From Monarcha castaneiventris obscurior (lineage: Eukaryota > Chordata > Aves > Passeriformes > Monarchidae), in the NCBI GenBank assembly GCA_026261815.1, contig JAMPIT010000174.1, positions 9,486,001 to 9,550,000 on the forward strand: 64,000 nt of DNA, in the 5' to 3' direction. The position numbers were made by a program, and so were the translations under genes. How positions within the stretch are numbered: position 1 is the first letter of the stretch; every line of letters starts with the position of its first letter. Below the pieces are notes generated by a model. That model did no database searches. It was not told the DNA's origin and saw only the letters and a list, made by a program, of their open reading frames with translations. Positions 52,236 to 64,000 of the stretch are shown one piece after another.

Positions 52236-55200
52236 AATTACCTGATGAAGTTAAAGTTTTCAGTTAAGAACTGCAATCTGTTCAAGGGCTGGTCAGAAAA
52301 ATGCACTTACTTGAGAAAAGTGCAGGTATGGTTTTTCTCTCATGCCTTTAGCAAGGGCAAAATAAGATAACATGTATATAATTTTTTATATAGGAAGAGT
52401 AATGTGATATAAAGACTGCTTTCCCCCAAGAGTTTAAATGCCCCTTAAAGAAACAAGGCAAAAATTTAGATAAAAGGCTAAAAAGAGAAATGTGCAACAA
52501 CTGTATTTCAGAATAAAGGTTGGCATTCAGTCCCTGGGAGATTTTGTTCATCAGGATCACATTATAGAAAGACAGCTGTCAGGAATTGTCACATAATGCA
52601 TTTGAGGTCTATATACAAGATCTAGAGAAAATAACTGCTTTCCAGTGTTATTCATAATAAATGTATTTCAAGCTCAATGGAGAGCTAAAGCTAAAACAAT
52701 GGCACAGACTAGAAACACTTGTTTGTAGACAACCTCATCTAAACAATACAATACCCAAAATATGCCTGATTAAATTAAGGTTTTTCAGTTTGCTTTTCTA
52801 GTGACAGGATGCTTTTCTATTCAGGTCTGCTTCCATGTAAGTCACTGACAGAAGTTTCGTTAACTTTGTGGGAACAGATTGGGCCCTCATTACTGAATCA
52901 TTTATCATGAATCTTAAAATATGTGGAAAGGAGACACATCTGTTAATCTAAAATGGAAGACTCTGGAGCTGTTGTCCTGGAGATCATCAAGCATCTTAGG
53001 CAATGCAGATGCCATGAAGAAGCAGTCCTGCTCAGCCCACTGTTTGTTTGTTGACTCATATTTAGGTCTTTTATTCAGGGACCCACGCACTGGAGTGTAG
53101 TTGCTGGAGGTTTGACTCTGGTTACAAGGTCTGAGCTCACAACATAATTGGCTAAATGTGACATAAGATCACTCCTCCAGGTGCCAGCAGTCCATGGCTA
53201 CAGTTCTAAACTCCTAGTACTCCAGCGTAAACACAGTTGTTTTTCTGGATAAAATAATGACAATGACTGAGATGGACTGAGACAGAGAATGTGTCACCAC
53301 TCAGTTCATGCACTCAAGGGGCTGATATATTTGCTTCCCCAATCCTGAAGAGCTGGTTCAAAAGTGAGGATACCATTTTCAGGTAAGTGCTGGGGAAGAT
53401 TTATTTCATATTTTTGATAATCTTCAACACAATTATGGATTGGTTTATATCATACAGCTATTCTTATATCTTTCACTGGGTCAGAGAGGGCAAGAAAATT
53501 GATCAGTTCAGATACTTAGGTTAAAGCACAACTGCTTAGTGATATTAAATTTTTGGCATAATCCATCTATTTTTTTCCTGAATGACCACTTGGTCACCAG
53601 GGTCCTAGTTACAGCACCCACACAAGAACCCCCTGCTCACTTCAGTCCTGGCCTGATCAAGTTTGGTACCCATGCCCTGAGAAAAGGAGCTGCAACCTCA
53701 CTTCTAGTGTGGGTTTGAACCAGGAATGGGTATGTTCGGCTGCTGCAGGACTTTTCTCTGCTTAACTAGAGACAGAGTCAGAACTTAGTCCTGTCCTTTC
53801 CACAATTCCTTCCTTTTCAAACCTTCTGTAATAATAACAGATGTTTGCCTGGGGTAGGGACATGCCTTAGGAGGCCAGAGATTATAAAGAAAAATTAACA
53901 GGGTAGCTTCCAAGACCAGCATACTTTGAAACTAGCAGTGATTTAGGAAAATTGTGCAAAACTACTCTTATGGCAAAACCCACTGGTCTTCCTTCTACTT
54001 GCCTTTTTTCTGAGAAAAGAGAAGCCCAATTCAGATCCAAACCACCTCAAATTTAACTTTTGTCACTCAATTGCTTCAGAGTTTTACAGATAATGTTAAC
54101 AGTGTTCAGTTACGTATTGTGGACCTGGATTTGTTTGAAATTGCAAAGGTTAGAGATAGCATTGGCTCATATCTACCCCACAAATACTTTTAATGAAAAT
54201 ATTATCCTTTCTGTTCTTCCCTCTGCCTCAAAATTTTAAAAATTCCTATTCCCATGATATTCTCCTTTTATCTTTCCATAATGGTAATAACGTACTTACT
54301 GCTTGAGATGGCTTTTGTAGCTCCAGCTGCACTTCAGCATTTAATAAACTATAAAAGCCATTTATTGCTTCATGGACTCAATCTCCAGGAACATTATCAC
54401 TTAACTATATGATTGCCCAAAGCAAAAAAATGAAAGCTGTCTATACAGTAGATAGATGCCCCATTCATCTTTTTGTATAGTTCTAGTATCCAAAAGCAAA
54501 TTATGGCTATTTTGTACCACTAGTAATGTACCTTTACAAAATCAGTGAAATAAAATGCACATACTGTGCTCACACTAAAACTATTTTTAGGGAAAACCAC
54601 CAGCTGGTAACTTCAGCTCTCAAATTATGAAAAAGATAAAAAAAAAAAAGGAAAGCAACCCGGATGTTTTATAGGCATAGAAACCAGAATGGCGCTATCC
54701 CAATGCTCACTGCTGAGCCAGAAGTAGGAAATGGTTTGTCTCTCATTTGCATCATTTTTTTTTCAATACTGAACATCCTGTTCTCTGCCATTGCATTTCT
54801 CAATTATTCAGTGCAGCTTTTCAAGTTGGCATTTGTCTTTGCTATACAGAATAATTTACTATCATCAGCAAGTTTTACTGTAATTTTCCAAATGATTCAT
54901 GATCAGGTAAAAACCCACAATTTTTTTAAAACTCTACCACTGAATACCCTCTAATATAAAAATCATATTCCTGTCCTGTTTCCTGAATGTCTTTAGCCAA
55001 TGCATGTTCTCTTGTATCTTATTCTTTCCTTATTGTTCCCTAACCTTGCCTACTGTCACCTCAACTTGAGGCAGATCCCCTGTCCCTGTGAAGGAGGCCA
55101 TTAAAAAACCAAAAACAAACAACTTAATTACCTCATTAGTCTTATCAGCCTTGCATACTGCTCTAACTCCTACATAATAAGGCTCTAGAACACAAAGGCT

Positions 55201-58200
55201 GTATCCTGCACCTCTTCCCCACTGGCACCTTCTCTGAGGACTTTGCAAGTCCCTTCTTACAGCATATTCCAAACACGGTACACATCTGCACGACACAAGC
55301 AGAGCCTTTTCTTCTCTTTCCTGCATACTTTGCTTCCTCATGTGTACTGTGAGTCGCAAGCCGTTTGATACTAATGAAATACCATGGCTTGTACTAAATA
55401 ATTAACTACTTGATCCTTTTGGGACCTCCAAGTCTTAATGAAAAATTTCAGTTTTCTTGAATGTTAAAAAAGGACGTTTTCTCTCTAAAGAAATCAGAAG
55501 GAAGTCCTTTAGTACAGTAACTCAGTTTTGGCTTACCCAAATCCAATCATATTCCTGTCAATAACTTTTCATAAGTTATTTTCACTAACCATCCACTGAA
55601 TCTCAGTGATCAAAAAAACCCCAAAACAACTCTTCAGCTTTTGACAAAAGAGTGAAGGAGGTCTAAACCGTCCACTTGACAACATGGCACCTTAATGTCA
55701 CATTTGGTCTTTTCTCTACACAATTCCCATTTTCTTTCAAAAGCTGATTAAATGCAATGCAGTCTTGACCATTTGTGAAAAATGTTGAGAACTCTTATAA
55801 ATCAAATTACTTAACATTTAGAATTCCACAAATCTGAATAACCACTCATCAGATAAAAAAATCGAAAAAAGAAACAGAAAATCAACATATTTGACTTCTT
55901 TTTTCACACAGCAGTTTGACCACAGGAGTGTGGTTTACTTGGTTGGTTGAGGTGTGAGGTTTTTTTCTGGTTTTGGTGGGCTTTTTTCTCTTAACAGTAT
56001 TTGTATAGCATTTCATTCCTTCGCCTTCCATAACTACACTAAAAATGATATATAAACTGAAAGGAATCACTCTGCCTGTTGCTGAAATTCAGTGATAAAA
56101 GGCAACAGATATTGAATAACACAAATCAGCCACTGAAGACAGGACAAAAAAAAAAAAAAAAAGAAAGAAAAATTCATTTACAAAGACATCCCAGGACACA
56201 GGATATTTGTACATCTGCATCAGCAGAGCCTCTGAATTCAATGGAAATGATACCTGGCATCTAAACTACATTATATTAACCATCAGTGCAAAGTGTGCCC
56301 ATGTGCATTAAATTGTTAATCTCTAAGAGAATAGAGATTCCTATTAAGAAAGAAGAAACAGCATTTTCGCAAGCATCAGAAGAAATCAAATTCCTCTTCC
56401 TTGTTGCTGTATCGCCCAGTTGGTGTCACTTCTCTGTGGAGGAGGGTAAGAGGGGAGGAACAAGGCAGGAAAGGGACATTTCAGCTCTCCTTTTATCTGC
56501 TCCTGACTGCCAGAACTTAGGACGGAATCCAGTCTCACCTGAGAGCTCAGTGGCTCTGTGTTTCCTATGTTAATTTCAGAATAAACTGAAATTTGATAAA
56601 TGCAGCACACCCTTCCTGACTGATGGCAGATGCTCTCTCTGCCAACTAAAAACCTTGGTTCAACACCAGCTTACTTTCATGTAACTTACATAGTTTTAGC
56701 ACATTCTCCTCAAAATAACTCTACTTCAAAACTGGAGAAGAATAGACTCAACATACTCAGTACAATAAATCAAGTAATCAGCCAGAAGACTAGGACACAT
56801 TAGTGTGTTAAAAAATCACTCATATTTATGAACTAATGGGAGTGTAAGGGGGAACAATTACTTCAGTACCAGGTAAAGACACATTTCCAAGCTGTGGAAG
56901 AAGGTTAGGAGATCCTTGGTTGGAGCTCTTCCTGGGGCCACTCCACATAAACATGTAACTACAGCTGTTTTACATGACAAAGAGTGTTATTCCCAGTACT
57001 GACAGTGAGATTTTTCAGGCTACTTAATTGATAAAACCCAAAAGATCTATGATCTTTTAGTGTCCTTTTGAACTTTTCACAATCTACAGGTACTTAATGA
57101 ATTAACAATAGTCCTACTATAAAAATAATGGGATTTTTTCAAAGGTTTTTAGGGAGCAGGGTTTGAAAGAGGAGTGCTTGGCATTTCTTGCAGCAAAAAT
57201 TATCTTTCTTCCGCTTCCTGCAATGATCCACAGCATATTAGTTTTGTCACCAGGTAGGAAGTGATAAAAAAGGGATTTTTACACTGATACTCACAAGTCA
57301 TTTGAGCTTCCCTGCTTGCACTATACCCAAGTGGGGCAGAAAGAGCTGCAGCAGAGGAAAAGCAATCTGACACGTACCTAGGGCTGGGCAGCTGAAAGCC
57401 ATAAGCATCATCAGAGCAAGGGGGAGATTGCAGCATGAGCAAGGTTAGGGTATGTTCTGAATCTAGGATAAGGAGATTTGAGAGGGAATAGATAAGGGAA
57501 TGCAGAGAGATAAACACATGTGCATGAAAGCAAGAAAGATTATGAAGGACACAGAGCTGACTGGGCACAGGAAAAAATGGAGAGCTGGAATGGGAAGATC
57601 AGGACTGTGAAATGTTTCAGGGGATTACAGAGCAAGGGCAGGTGCAATATAAGGATAAAAATAATGACAGGGAAAGAGAAAGGAAGAAAGAAACCAAGAC
57701 TTTGGGCACTTAATTTCTGTACATAAAAAAAGTAGAATTTCAGTGCAAGAAAGCAAGAATTTTGCTGTTTTCTGCAGCCCTTGTCCACAGCCAGGTACAC
57801 TGATATCTGATTATTTCATGTATAGTTATGTGGGGCTTTTTTGTTAAGTTATTATTATGACTATTTTTATTATATTTATATGCCATTAGTTTTCACCACC
57901 TTTTTTTATATTTTATAAAATAGCAAATTTACAAAATATATCAGCTGAGTTACTTGATATTTAAAGAAATACTACATTAATCATCTCAACAACAAATCAG
58001 CCACGCTTAACATGTTTCCAAAATCCTAAGGAATAAGCACAAATTTTTCAGTAGGAGCCAGAGAAGACAATATTCCTATTACTCACCTTGTTGCAGCTAT
58101 ACAGACTATAAAAAATACTGATTTTGCCTATAATCTCTGTTTCCCTTAAAATTTAAATGCAAACAAGAGTAAGTGTAGAGGTCCTTGTTTAAGACACATG

Positions 58201-60622
58201 TTGGGAACACAATTCTATTTTGATGAATCATGGGCTGCTCTGGACATGTAATTCAGCACAGGTTAACTAGGAAAGTCCACATCTTCTGCATTAGGTTAGA
58301 TAATGGGATGAGTAATGGAATTCCAGGCTAGGTAATTTTCAATGAGAATTAATAATTTTGAAGACCAGATCTCTATGTTTAACTTTTGCACTAGAACACT
58401 TATATAATATTATCACAATAGATGAAAGGCTGAGCTCAAATTATGTGCTTTACTTTCATTTGAACAAATTTATGTGAATATTGGCTTTGAATTTTTCTAA
58501 GAACTTTTACGAATAAAGGAAATTTGTAGATGGCTGTAGATAAAAACCTCTGGACAGTTGCCAATTTTCTACCATTACCATGTCAGTCAGTAATGAAATA
58601 AAATAAAATCCTACCTGCTGTAAATGTTTAATACTACTCTCTCATCCAAATAGAAATCATGAAACAGTAGACTCTTTAAAAAGTGCTTGACTAAAGCAGT
58701 GAATGAAGTCTAAATGGGAATAGAAAGGGTAAAGCTGTCAGTATGAATGCACACATGCTTTTCACATGACATTGCCTTTATATTTCTAACCTGTTATGCA
58801 AAAAATGTCTCTGAAAAAAAAAAAAAAACAACTTTTCAACAGTTATGCCTTCTGGGAAGAAAGATTGTGGCAATGTCTTTGCAGAAAATACAATTGCATC
58901 ACAGGAACAAACTCCAGAACATATGGCCTAATTTGGCCTAATTTAATCTAACTGACCAATGAGAAAATATTTCCTTGTATGATTTCCAGTTCTCAGTACT
59001 TGGGCAGCATTCAGTAGCTCATGCAAATAGATTTAATCATCTCATATACATGATAAAAGTGAAGGAAATTTAAGGGATAATAAAAGCAGACTCTAGGACA
59101 GGATTATCAGTTTAATTAGAGACTGTATTTTGAATTGCATTACATTTCTCTGAGTTTACTGCAAGACTTTTGAGTTCAAGACTTCACCAACAACACACCC
59201 TGGCATTTCCACTGCAAATGCTGAAAACTGAAATCTTTACTGAAGCTTTTAAGGATTTTTCAGATTGTGAAGACTACGGAAGGTCTTTGGTGGATAGAGA
59301 CTTTGGCTGGGAACCAAGGGCTGCACTTCAGGCACTCACAGGCTTCCTCAGCTCCCTGGACAGATGAGGGGGATGGCAGCTCTATTTATCTCTCTGGGCT
59401 GAAAGCCCACCATCTAGTTACTGAGATTAACCAAGACACTCTCTGTCAGCTCAAGTCACCACGTGTGTTTGTAGCCAGCCGTGAACAGGAGATTTCACTC
59501 AAATTTAAACTAACACCCTCTATCTTCCTTTACCCATGAAAGCAGATCAGCTCACGTGTATTTTTTTCCAAGTGACAAAGACAGTACATGCAGTAACCAT
59601 TTCTCAGATAAGAGGCTTTCAGACGAGGGAGAAGCTACCTTGATCATTTGTCATTTTATGAGCATACCTTTATTATACGTATACAGAGCCTCAAATAAAA
59701 GATTCTTCTCACCCGTTGCTCTGAACAATAATATTTTGGCCTTTCTGCCATTCTGTTCCTTTACAAAATGAGAACTGACTTCTCTCAAGGGGATTAGAGC
59801 TGACACTCACTAAAATGGCTGCATTGATGAGTTGCATAGTTCCACCTAGGAAGAATGAAATGTAAGTTGTACATGACATTTTCAACCTTCCTTGAACTTC
59901 CTGCAATTAAACACATTAACATTTCAAATTCTAGTATTTTAACAGCTGCTTAGAGATCTTCTTTACATTGTGAGAATACCCTGATGCTCTGCAAGGAGTG
60001 AGTGCCAATATTTGCTGTGTTCCCATCCTGGACCCCCAGGACCTTTCAAATTGGTTCAAAAGGCACAGTTAAAATAATTTGGCATATCTGTCTCTGCTGG
60101 GCTTGCAATCTTTCCCCATCCACTCAAAACTGCTCTGCTACCCAGATGTTAGGCACTATTTATGTGCACCAGACTGGTCACAAGTATTTCCATGCCTCCT
60201 TTTGAGCACAAAAAGCCAAAAATTGACATCAAGCAGTGTGGTTTCATGACCTTCATTCCTCATCAAGACCCTAAGAATAAGTTCTGAATAATTTTTTGGC
60301 TGCTGTTGGTCCCAAACATTTCAAATGTATGTACTTAAGCCTGGTGGAAGAGATTTCATCTGACAGAGATTTCAGTACAGCACAGCTCCTTTAGACACTA
60401 AATACAGCTTATGACACAGTAATCCTCTGAATTCAATGAGCTCGAGATGAGTTTGGCTATCCCAGTATCTCAGCACCCACAGATGCCACAGTGTACTGCT
60501 ACATTCAGTGTGCTGAACTTCCCTGCATAAAGCAGTACATCACCTCTGTAGGAAGGGTGTGGGCATGAGATCCATCATCTGGGCTAAGGAGTCTGTATCT
60601 AGGCTCCTAAAACCTACTGTAA

Positions 60623-60638
60623 TGTCTATATATAGACA
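60623..60638. repeat. Perfect 16-base palindrome
   Basis: tgtctatatatagaca is its own reverse complement. It lies within a stretch (60590-60660) that faintly resembles a decayed transposon but cannot be assigned. Confidence 0.8.
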
Positions 60639-62255
60639 CGGACACAAAACTAGCCTAAGTTTCACATGGTCTGAAATCATTCCCTTACAAATGGCTTCCA
60701 GACTGTCAGCACTTCTGTGTGGGGCAAAAAAAGCCTCAACCAAACAAAACCAACCCATAAAGGGGCAATGTGCAGGGGAAAGGAGGTGAAATAAAGACAG
60801 CAAAACATCTGGGATCCACTTCTCACTGCAAGACTGTTGTGCTGTCTTAAGAGTGCAGGGCCAGTTTTTTATTGCCTACCAAAAAAAAAAAAAGACACCG
60901 GGGCAACTTTATGTGGTTCTTGGACCCTTGATGACCAAGCTGAACATCCAGAATAGCACAGATCTCCATTAGCCCCTGTGCCATGTCAGTATATGCTCTG
61001 CCAATACCTCAGCTATTGCAAGACATCTAAAATTGCATTAGGTGTCCATAGTCAAGCAATGGAGTCCTACTCCAGATGTGACATCCTGGTTATTTACTGG
61101 TCTCTGAGTTTGTGGGATTATTCAGGTTGTTTCCACTACCCCCAAATATCAATCTGTCTCAACATAAGCTACTCCGGTGTGCCATTGTTTCCTTCAAACA
61201 AATAGAATAAAGTCCTTTTAAAATTGCAGGTGTCTCAACTCTGTAACAGAAAAAATAACCACCATCTTTAGTGCACACCTACTTCTGAAAAGCAGCAGCA
61301 CTGAGTCAGACAGCAGTGTGTTTATAAAACAGAACATTAGTAATAAAGGGTAAGAAAAGACAACACACTGTATGCAAGACAATATATTAAGATAAGCATT
61401 GTGTAAGTTATTTATTCCCATTCAGCTCATTCCAATTCTGTTTTAACAGTATTTCCATATGTGTAGACCCCTTGAAAACCTAAGCAACAAAATGTGAACA
61501 AATCTGTACAAGAAAAAGTCCTAAGATTTTATTGGGTCCAGTGCTGATTTGAATAAAATGAGACACTTCTTGGAAGAAAAAGAAGTCACAGTTAAAAAAA
61601 AAAAAAAAATCAAGTAAAGGAGGAAACAGATCAATGAGACTAACACTTCAGATAGACCAGAATTATGATTTCCTAACTATAGTCAAAATCATATAAAAAA
61701 ATAAAATTGAAGACTATGGTTATTTTAAGATATATATAGCTGAGCTACAACTCCACAGGGATCTACCCTGGCATTAAATTCCATTGCAGCTCTAGATTAC
61801 ATTTCTGCTGCTTGAGAACAAGAAAGGCAGAACAAACTCAGACAACACTATCTGCATTGCAACTTGCTCCAAGTCAAGCCCTTTGTTCTGCTCAAACGAG
61901 CAATGGACAGGCTATCACTGCTCTCTGACAGCACTTCCCCAGGCTGGCCTAGTAATTAAAAATAAATCCAACTGTACCATGACAATATTTACACAACAAT
62001 AGTCACTGGGGAAGCTTTGGTGACTATTTTCTTTCCTTTTAATAGTTCATCTTAAAACGCATGCTTGTGGCTTTGTGGAATCCCATCAAGAAGGAAAAAA
62101 AAGGTGCAATTAAGACATTGTGGGAAACACTTACTTGCAGCACCATCCAGAATACATTGCTGGCAAATCAGTGGTACTAGAGATGTATTGGAAAGCCAGG
62201 AAAACGTAGCTGGCTCCAAATCTGCAGGTACTAAACTTCACCAGGGATGAACACT

Positions 62256-62277
62256 TTGTTGTTGTTGTTGTTGTTGT
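62256..62277. repeat. (TTG)n microsatellite
   Basis: Seven TTG units, an ordinary short tandem repeat. Confidence 0.93.
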
Positions 62278-64000
62278 GTCATCAGGGCATATTCTCTCCT
62301 CCAAACTTTTCTATGACATTCAGTTTCACCAATCCTTGACTACCTATCAATGCCTGAGATCTGTCACCTACAAAACAGGACTCATAAAGCCTAGAGGGAG
62401 ATTTAATGGTACTTTATGCAGCATTAAACAAGGAAGTTAAAAAAAAATTATCTGAGACTGAAGCAATATTTTTTTCATTATATCTTTTCCCCTCTGGTTC
62501 TGTAGCTGTTTCTTGGCCAGAACAAGGGTCAAAACAATTTTTTGAGAGAGTTTAGACGTCACATGAAAAATAGCACTCGTTCAAAACACAAAGTCATCTT
62601 TTTCTAAGGTCTCTGAGTTTCTGCTGGGATCCTGCATCTTCAATTAATTTTTATTCTGCATGGCAAGAATAAGCACTCAGGAAGGTTTGAGTTGGTTTTC
62701 TTATACAGTGTTTGATTTCTATATCTGTTATGATTTCTTTTAGGCATATTTCAGGTGTTCTAATTCATTAAAATTGAGCTATTTTCAAACAAACTAAAAC
62801 AAACAGAAAACTGTGAATAGCTAAATTTTACAAATCACTTTCAACACAAACAAGCCCACTGATATTAGCAAACCTAACCCACTCATTTCTTGACTTGTCT
62901 TCTGTTTGCCAATTAAGAACACAACAATACATAGCTTGAATTTTGCTCCCAGGGCTGGTCTTTAAATAAGGTTTATGTTTAAGGTTCACCTCCTTCTCTC
63001 TCGCTACTACCAGATTTCTTTGCTCTTCTGTCTCAGGAATGGAGCTAATGAGATCAGGCTGACCTGACTGCCCAGAGAAGCAGCATATTTGCCCCTTCTC
63101 TGACACCCTTGCCCTGTACAAATGTCACACCATTTCAGAGGTGTGACCCCAGAGGGTCAATGACCTGCAACTCTCTCCCAGCTCCTTTTCTCCAAGCAAG
63201 CTACAACAATACACGCACTTTTGTGGCCCTATTGATCAAGCAGACACATGGAAAACTTTCACAGCATATAATGGTGGATTTACCCACCACCTTTCCAAAC
63301 AGAAATTTCCACATCCAATAATAGATTTGAATGTAAATAAGATGTTCACAGTCATACTGTTTGTGTATTTGGGATAGAAATATGGATGCTAAAGAAAGAG
63401 CACTTACACAGATAGCAGATGATCTTTATATTCTCTCCATACACAGAAAATTATGGATGGGTGTATACTCTGCAGTAAACATTACTCCTTTCCCTTTCCT
63501 AAAAATAGCAATCACCAGAAGCAGCAAGGACCTTGGTAATAGAACAGAAAGTAAATTTTTAGGAAAGCTGGGTACTGCCAGTACCCTGAAGAGCATCACT
63601 AAATCTTAACAAACTGGAAGTACACTTTAAAATAAAATAGCCTTTACTCAAGTTGATCATAGGAGGGAATTTGAAGCAGGAAAATGATCTGTAATGTAAA
63701 CAGAGTTCCTGCAGAGTTTCTTAAAGATAAGAAATAGCTGGTAGTACAGACGGGCACAGGTATTTCCATGGTTCCACCATCTACTTGTCAAATATGTCAA
63801 CTGTCTCGGGCTATTGGAGGGAGGGCAAACATCTTACCAGGAGGACATAATCAGCCATATCTCCTTTCAATCCACAACTGGACAGCAGTGATCAGCATTA
63901 TTCAGTCTGAAACAGTACATTAACTCCTTAGGAACATGAAAGAGTAGCTTCTCCTCTCTACAAATAACCATATGCACCACAAGGGCCAGGATCTCCTTTC

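Larger units (their letters stand above)
52240..64000. other. MAGI2: Intronic sequence, no gene seen
   Basis: AT-rich intron to the window end. It has A runs at 56146-56162, 58815-58828 and 61594-61609, a TTG repeat at 62256-62277, and a 16-base palindrome at 60623-60638. Frames such as 54664-54954, 55030-55359, 57200-57568 and 63361-63609 have no recognised domain. No CR1, LTR, tRNA or exon was recognised, and the first coding exon of MAGI2 is not here. Confidence 0.5.

Noticed and set aside
54664..54954. 96-codon ORF with a hydrophobic stretch
   Set aside because: Hydrophobic residues follow from T-rich codons. There is no upstream exon structure or recognised family.

Overview
The window is vertebrate nuclear DNA, most likely from a bird. 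It is AT-rich and consists almost entirely of intron. The interspersed repeats are 3' ends of CR1 LINEs on both strands, plus a long terminal repeat of a type I know from avian ERVL elements. There is no bacterial-style gene packing, no operon, no rRNA or tRNA gene and no CRISPR array. The order of bird cannot be fixed by eye.

The only protein-coding sequence I can defend is one 117-bp exon on the minus strand (2927-3043). It has an intact polypyrimidine tract and AG acceptor on one side and a GTAAGT donor on the other. Its phase-1 reading matches MAGI2 (S-SCAM, membrane-associated guanylate kinase inverted 2) at the junction between the N-terminal PDZ domain and the guanylate-kinase-like domain. 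Transcription runs from high to low coordinates. So 3044-64000 (about 61 kb) is part of the intron before this exon, and 1-2926 is part of the intron after it. The first coding exon is not visible and should lie beyond 64000. MAGI2 has very large introns in vertebrates, so one exon in 64 kb is expected.

Layout: 1-148 is a CR1 tail; 2927-3043 is the MAGI2 exon; 5985-6200 is an unexplained CpG-rich patch; 8960-9760 is a GC-rich block that is probably an LTR-retroelement remnant on the minus strand; 13084-13129 holds two stem-loops sharing one arm; 16956-17011 is an ATC microsatellite; 17455-17760 is an old, decayed CR1; 21710-22118 is a CR1 3' end with an internal deletion; 33541-33662 is a decayed CR1 piece; 33897-34030 is a MIR-like CORE-SINE; 34103-34145 is a 43-base T run; 38690-39780 is a GC-richer stretch that could hold conserved regulatory elements; 39950-40770 is a CR1 with most of its reverse transcriptase deleted; 46600-48130 is another candidate regulatory stretch; 48732-49590 is the ERVL-type LTR; 51960-52235 is another CR1 3' end.

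The remaining open reading frames are 60-200 codons long, overlap repeats or low-complexity tracts, and show no domain I recognise. I read them as chance ORFs or repeat remnants. I found no new multi-gene system. The best leads are the shared-arm inverted repeats, the CpG-rich patch, the MIR-like SINE and the candidate intronic regulatory elements.
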